Assembly (NCBI GenBank): GCA_020081605.1
Contig: JAHREC010000007.1
Span: forward strand, 1,116,001-1,180,000
Direction: 5' to 3'
Length of the DNA stretch: 64,000 bases
Source of the DNA: Albifimbria verrucaria
Taxonomy: Eukaryota > Ascomycota > Sordariomycetes > Hypocreales > Stachybotryaceae
In this document: positions 59,448-64,000 of the stretch, in pieces
How the letters are laid out: each line of letters opens with the position of its first letter
Numbering within the stretch: position 1 is the stretch's first letter
Made by a program: the position numbers and the translations under genes
Notes under the pieces: generated by a model
What the model was told of the DNA's origin: nothing
The model's input: only the letters and a program-made list of their open reading frames with translations
Databases searched by the model: none

Positions 59448-62400
59448 TAGTATCGATTGCAGAAGCTTAAGATATGTTTGGAGGAGTTGCTGGCTTAACT
59501 TCACAGACAAGCCTTTAAAGCGGATTCGGGTAAGATACATTCGAGACGTGCTTGACCTAGTCTCGCCGCGGCACTAAAGAGTTGTAAGACGTGGTCTTCT
59601 TAGAAGCTGGTATTACGGAGAAGGGCTTCTTGTGAAATAATCACACCATTCACTCATCAGCGATCATTTCGACTACCCATTCAACAATTCTACCAACCAA
59701 CAATTGTAGGCTGTCGACGACCGACAAGCCACGGACAAGAGAACCAGCAGGATATCCTACTTAAACGTATGGATGTCCAACATTTTTTCCATCAAGCCTT
59801 GTACATTGTGGAACTATACTGTTCAATACACGATCTTAAAGAAACGATACCTGTCATCAATCCATCGCCTTGTACGTTATGCAGATGATTATCCTATAGA
59901 TAACTCGCGCAGACGTTCTATCCTCCTGCATGGGATGACAAGTCAACTGTATTGGCTTTTATTGCATCGGAAACTTTGAAACCGTACAAGTATCTTGCTC
60001 CGTAGATCAATATACAATGTAGAGATAACCTTGGCCAGACCGGCAATTCAACCGATGTGTCTCGTGACCATTATTTCACAATACACGGCCGAGAACGTGT
60101 AGTTCATCCGGGGCAGTAAGATTACAACCTAGAATTCATCTCCGACAGATTACCTACACTTAAAGACCAACACTGGCATACGTCACCGTTGTCCGGCATG
60201 GCTCCAAACAGCAGTCTTATTCAAATTAGCCCACAATTAACCATTGTGTTTGTGGTTCTGACCGTTTTAGCTGTTATGAAACCAATCCATAGCAAATTCG
60301 TGATATGGAATCTCTAACCAGGTTTGGTATATGGTGTTCTTCTCGGTTGAGTCTATCGATTGTAAACCCCTGCACTGAGTCCGGGGTAGCAGTTACTATT
60401 GATTAAGTCAGCGTGAGCAGGTCGTTTGGCCCATTCAGAGTGGACCCCGGCAGGTGCATGGTCGGCAATCATTCTGCATTTACTATCGGCAGGGCCAGGT
60501 GCTGGGTCTCGGACGTGAATGGCGGAGACGTTTTGCGGCTCTGGAACATCAAGATTACGATTTGCGACCCATGGGCCAATGACCCGGATTTCTTATGTCA
60601 GATGGATCTGACGTATCTATATGTGACAAGGAACTCGAATTAACGGCTTGACTGTGGGTTCGACGAGCAGGGAGAAGTACTGTTCACGAGGCTGAATACT
60701 CAGTCGAGAGACAGGGCCGGCAGGGAGGGTTTGATGTTCCATTTGCTTCGATGACCGGGCTCAAGCAAAAAGAAAGAAAGAGAGAAACATCTTATTCAAG
60801 GGCGTCATGGCGTTGGTTGACTCGGACTGCTCGTTACTTTGTACCACGTCTCGGTTGTGTGTGTGGCTGCCAGCCATACCTCCGGATTCAGGCGCCGACT
60901 TGTCAGGTCGCTCCGCCAAGGAAAGGGCTGAGCCGGCCCGAGCTCTCGGAGCTGAGAGGGCATCCTTCTGTTTGAACCAACATATCAAGATCCGCCTGGT
61001 CAGATTTGACCGACTTCCTTTCCGTCTCACCCGTGCAGCATTGAGCAACCAAAAGCACCTTGGGGCCATGTATGTCACGTAGCACAAAACCAGGGGCCGG
61101 GGTCCTACGGTAAGATTGTGTATCGCCCAGACCATATGACTCATTGAAGGGCAAAAATTCGAAAAAGAAAAAGTCCCCCAAGCTCGTTGCAGTGGTTATG
61201 TCTCATCATATTCCTTCATCCACAGACCGAGTAATTGGGGACGTCAAAGGAGATTGGCAGGAAGTTAGGATCATAAAATGGATGTCATACAGGAGCGTAA
61301 TATCCAGGGGCAGGATCCGCTCGAATGCTAGACGCTGGTTAGGGACTTTGAGTCCCAGCTCCGCGGCACAGGGTAGCAAGCGATATACCTGGCTAGCCTC
61401 CTCCACCTATACTTGTTCACTTACATGCAAAGTGTTGAGAGACTGGAAATGTGTAACGCTCGACTGCGACCGACGTTGGATAACACACCGGTAGTTGGAC
61501 ACCGAATTGGGCCTCAAGGTTGCACAACTCTCTGCTTCAACTTCCGTTTTTGGCAAGGAAGCGCCAGGATGGGAACTGGGGCGATGCTGATGTTTGCTCG
61601 AGCCCAGCAGGCATCGGGTGCTATGGTCATCCCGGTTCCGTGACATTGTTTGCGTTCGGCAGTTTTATTTTCTTGTGCCACAACTGCGCATCGCGATCAG
61701 CCCTGGTGTGCCATGGCCAATGGAGTCGGTGTGGGATGGGATAAGCCAACGCCGTGTTCTGGCTTGTGGTAAAGGATTGATTGACACGCAGCCAGCCCAA
61801 AGGTCACGTCTATCTTTCTCTCAGCTCTTAGCCGGAGCAAATGACCCCACAACAGACTGGCTGGAAGACGCGACCCTTGCACTTCCCCATCAGCCACTGT
61901 GGTGCCTCATCCCAACATTGGTTCGCGGTTCGTGGCCTTGGGCCAACCATTCAAGGCTCTGATCGGCGGCGAACTGGGCTGTCAGTCGGTCCCCGGTCAG
62001 GCTTCCACTTGCACTTCCACCCTCGGCCGCCACCCTGGTCCTCCGTTGTGTTTCTTTTGTTTCCGTGTTTCAACGACTGGGGCTGGCGTATGGCTGACGC
62101 GTGAGAGCGGATGGGATATCTGCCCGACCATCAGGGTTCACCACTGCATGCGTGACATGCAGGTATCAGACAGTTAGACAGACAGACAGTTAGAGGGACA
62201 GACAGCGTTCGTATAGAGAGCCACTGTCTCGAAGCCCAACGGATCGGACCGTGTGAGATTCCAACGTCCGTGATGTGCCAGAGGGTGCATGGGCAGCGTC
62301 TGTTCCGCACTCGGCGGCGTGTTGGTAAAATCTGGGGCCCTTGTTCTGCAGGCAGGGGTTCGGGTGTGTCTCGCGCTACCTGTATCTTGGTTCGTGGCAG

Positions 62401-63658
62401 TAGTGTCGATGCTGGTTGTTCATTGGGAGCAGAGCAACGCGAGAGTCGTGTCAGGCCGCGCAATGCAGACAAGACGAGGCCGTTTACCGTATTTCTCGTC
62501 TGCAGTCATCAAGCGCGGTGTAAGAAGGAGAAGGTCAGGTGTGCCCGTGCTGAAAGCAGGCGCCTGTATCTTGATTGCGTTGGCTGGCTGGCTGGCACTG
62601 GCACTGGCACAGGCACACGCTTGTGGTCCTTACAGCGCATTCCTACGGAAGCTCAGACCCCTGATGCCACGCTGCGGGCACCATTGTTAGATGCCCTGTC
62701 GTGCAGAATCAGGTACCCGACCGGTGGCTTCCCCGCCATGCGCAGCCTGGATCAAGGTACATGTACATGCCGGGCTCCAGCTGCCTAACGTCCCTACCTA
62801 GCGCATCTTACAAGTATCTTAGTAGTGCTAGGAGTATCCACCATTGGTGGCCACAAGTACCTTAGTACCTAAGCGACGGGTTCCCTAGGCCGGGCCTTAG
62901 CACTACTGTATGCACCTAAATTGGTGATGGTCACTCATTCACCAGTCAAAGCCGTTCCCTCTCGCCTTGCCTTGTCTCGTCTTGGACTGGCTCGCCTCAC
63001 CTCACTCACCTCTACCGGCCTCTGCATCTGCATCTGGCTCGGCCTCTTGGTCAACAAATAATCAAACGACGCCCTCCTTCTCGCTATCCTCTTAGTCTGC
63101 GGGGAGTGCATACGTACATACCGCACGCAGCTAGCCGTTGCACCGGCCGAGACTCCTCCGAACTGAGCTGGACCAGAGCAGAGGCATCCATCCATCACCG
63201 ACGACATCTCATTCATGCTGATGGCCGTTGCGCCCGCTGCTGCTGCCGTTGCTGCTCCTCTTGTCTGCTCCTCATCTGCTGGCCTCCACCTCAACAACCT
63301 GGGCCCGGGACCTGGACCTGTACCTGGACCTCCACCTCCGCTCTCCACCTCCACCTTGGCTCCCACTCGACCCTTTTCCCACGGTTTGTTCAGCCTGTGT
63401 CGCCGTTAATTTCGCCGTCGCTCGTCGTCGCCGTCGTCGCCATCGAAAACCCCATCGCGTCGCTGCACCACCTCCAGCAACTTGGTGCCTGGCCCTTTTT
63501 CACCACCACAACCACCAAACCACCACCCCTCCACCCTCCTTTCGCCGACCACAGCGATCACGACAAAACCCCCGCCGCCGCCGTACGACGCATGCGAGAC
63601 CAGCAAACAGACGCACCATCAATGAGGCACAAGTGTGGAGGTGCGGTTGAGCAATGGC
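59448..63658. other. Long gene-poor region (about 4.2 kb)
   Basis: Many short frames, none with family likeness; those at 60413-60643 and 60761-61181 were considered and left out. A GGCT/GCACTG simple repeat lies near 62578-62616. TACCT/AGGTAC motifs cluster at 62750-62890, and the last 500 bp are CT-rich, like the leader of the gene at 63659. Confidence 0.4.
62578..62616. repeat. Simple repeat, GGCT then GCACTG units
   Basis: Three GGCT units followed by GCACTG-type hexamers, read directly. Confidence 0.8.
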
Positions 63659-64000
63659 ATGAGCGTACCACCGTCCGACATGGAAGGACGAGCTCACACG
63701 CAGGACGGCGGCAGTGACACCGCCGACCGGTCCCCGTCTCTGCCCCATCCCCATTCCCAGAGCCAGAGCCAGAGCCAGGCTGTCGGCAACGTTCAAAACA
63801 ATACACAAACACAATCCCACAACCAGAACCACTCCCACTCCCAGACCCAGGCCCAGGCTCATGCGCAGAGTATCTCGCGCTCGCAAACCCAACCCAGGCC
63901 CAAGCCCTCAACAGCCGCAATCATGTCGCCGCTCACGCCGCCTCCGCTACCTTGCCACCTCTCGAGATTCCCCGTGAGCCCATGGAGCGTCCCAGCGCCT
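63659..64000 (+). CDS. Start of a Ser/Gln/His-rich protein, cut by the window end
   Basis: About 114 codons are present. It begins MSVPPSDMEGRAHTQDGGSD, then a long low-complexity tract rich in Ser, Gln, His and Asn (PHPHSQSQSQSQ, HNQNHSHSQTQAQAHAQ), the sort often found at the start of fungal transcription regulators. A contraction in a C run near 63893 shifts the frame; restoring one base continues SRSQTQPQAQALNSRNHVAA to LPPLEIPREPMERPSA at the edge. The start is the first ATG after an in-frame stop. Family not recognisable from this fragment. Confidence 0.55.
   Translation, partial: MSVPPSDMEGRAHTQDGGSDTADRSPSLPHPHSQSQSQSQAVGNVQNNTQTQSHNQNHSHSQTQAQAHAQSISRSQTQPRPKPSTAAIMSPLTPPPLPCHLSRFPVSPWSVPAP

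Noticed and set aside
1..64000. Reading the many frame-broken genes as pseudogenes
   Set aside because: Breaks lie in homopolymers, affect essential genes, and vanish with single-base restoration that also makes exon sums whole codons.

Overview
The window is nuclear DNA of a filamentous ascomycete (Pezizomycotina, most likely Sordariomycetes; inferred). Evidence: genes on both strands are broken by short GT-AG introns (mostly about 50-150 bp, often with a CTAAC-type branch site), and the gene set is fungal. It includes an NLR-type NACHT/ankyrin protein, an Mrpl20-type mitoribosomal protein, glutaminase A, Bzz1, a DAL5-type permease and a UPF0662/DUF2408 protein. There is one intron-containing tRNA-Gly(GCC).

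Layout. From 1 to 15 kb there is a reverse-strand NLR gene, a dihydroceramide desaturase, an Scs2/VAP ER tether, a UBA-zinc finger-UBX protein, ribosomal stalk protein P1, a DUF2408 protein and a YCII-domain protein. From 15 to 34 kb there is a TDT/SLAC1-type transporter, a small unknown protein, a peroxisomal oxalyl-CoA-synthetase-like enzyme (C-terminal AKL), the F-BAR/C1/SH3 protein Bzz1, a C2H2 zinc-finger protein and an MFS permease. From 34 to 51.9 kb there is a large secreted Thr/Pro-rich repeat protein, a secreted glutaminase A, an F-box-like protein, mitoribosomal L20 and a conserved low-complexity protein. From 52 to 63.6 kb lies an AT-richer, gene-poor island holding the tRNA, a secreted hydrophobic protein, a trypsin-fold-like protein and a MITE of mimp/Tc1-mariner type with TA target duplication. 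The window ends inside a Ser/Gln/His-rich gene.

A pervasive feature is that nearly every gene except the TDT transporter and the YCII gene needs one or more restored bases to read through, almost always inside short homopolymers (mostly C/G runs of 3-5). When these single bases are put back, exon lengths of most genes sum to whole codons and known motifs (P-loop, histidine boxes, AMP-binding motif, UBX, SH3) become continuous. I therefore read these as sequencing or assembly contractions, not as pseudogenes, and give each gene as one CDS with the breaks noted. The genes are mostly unrelated housekeeping and accessory loci; I see no biosynthetic cluster. The most unusual elements are the mimp-like MITE in the gene-poor island beside two odd proteins, the ETP-repeat wall protein, and the four-copy motif downstream of the permease gene.
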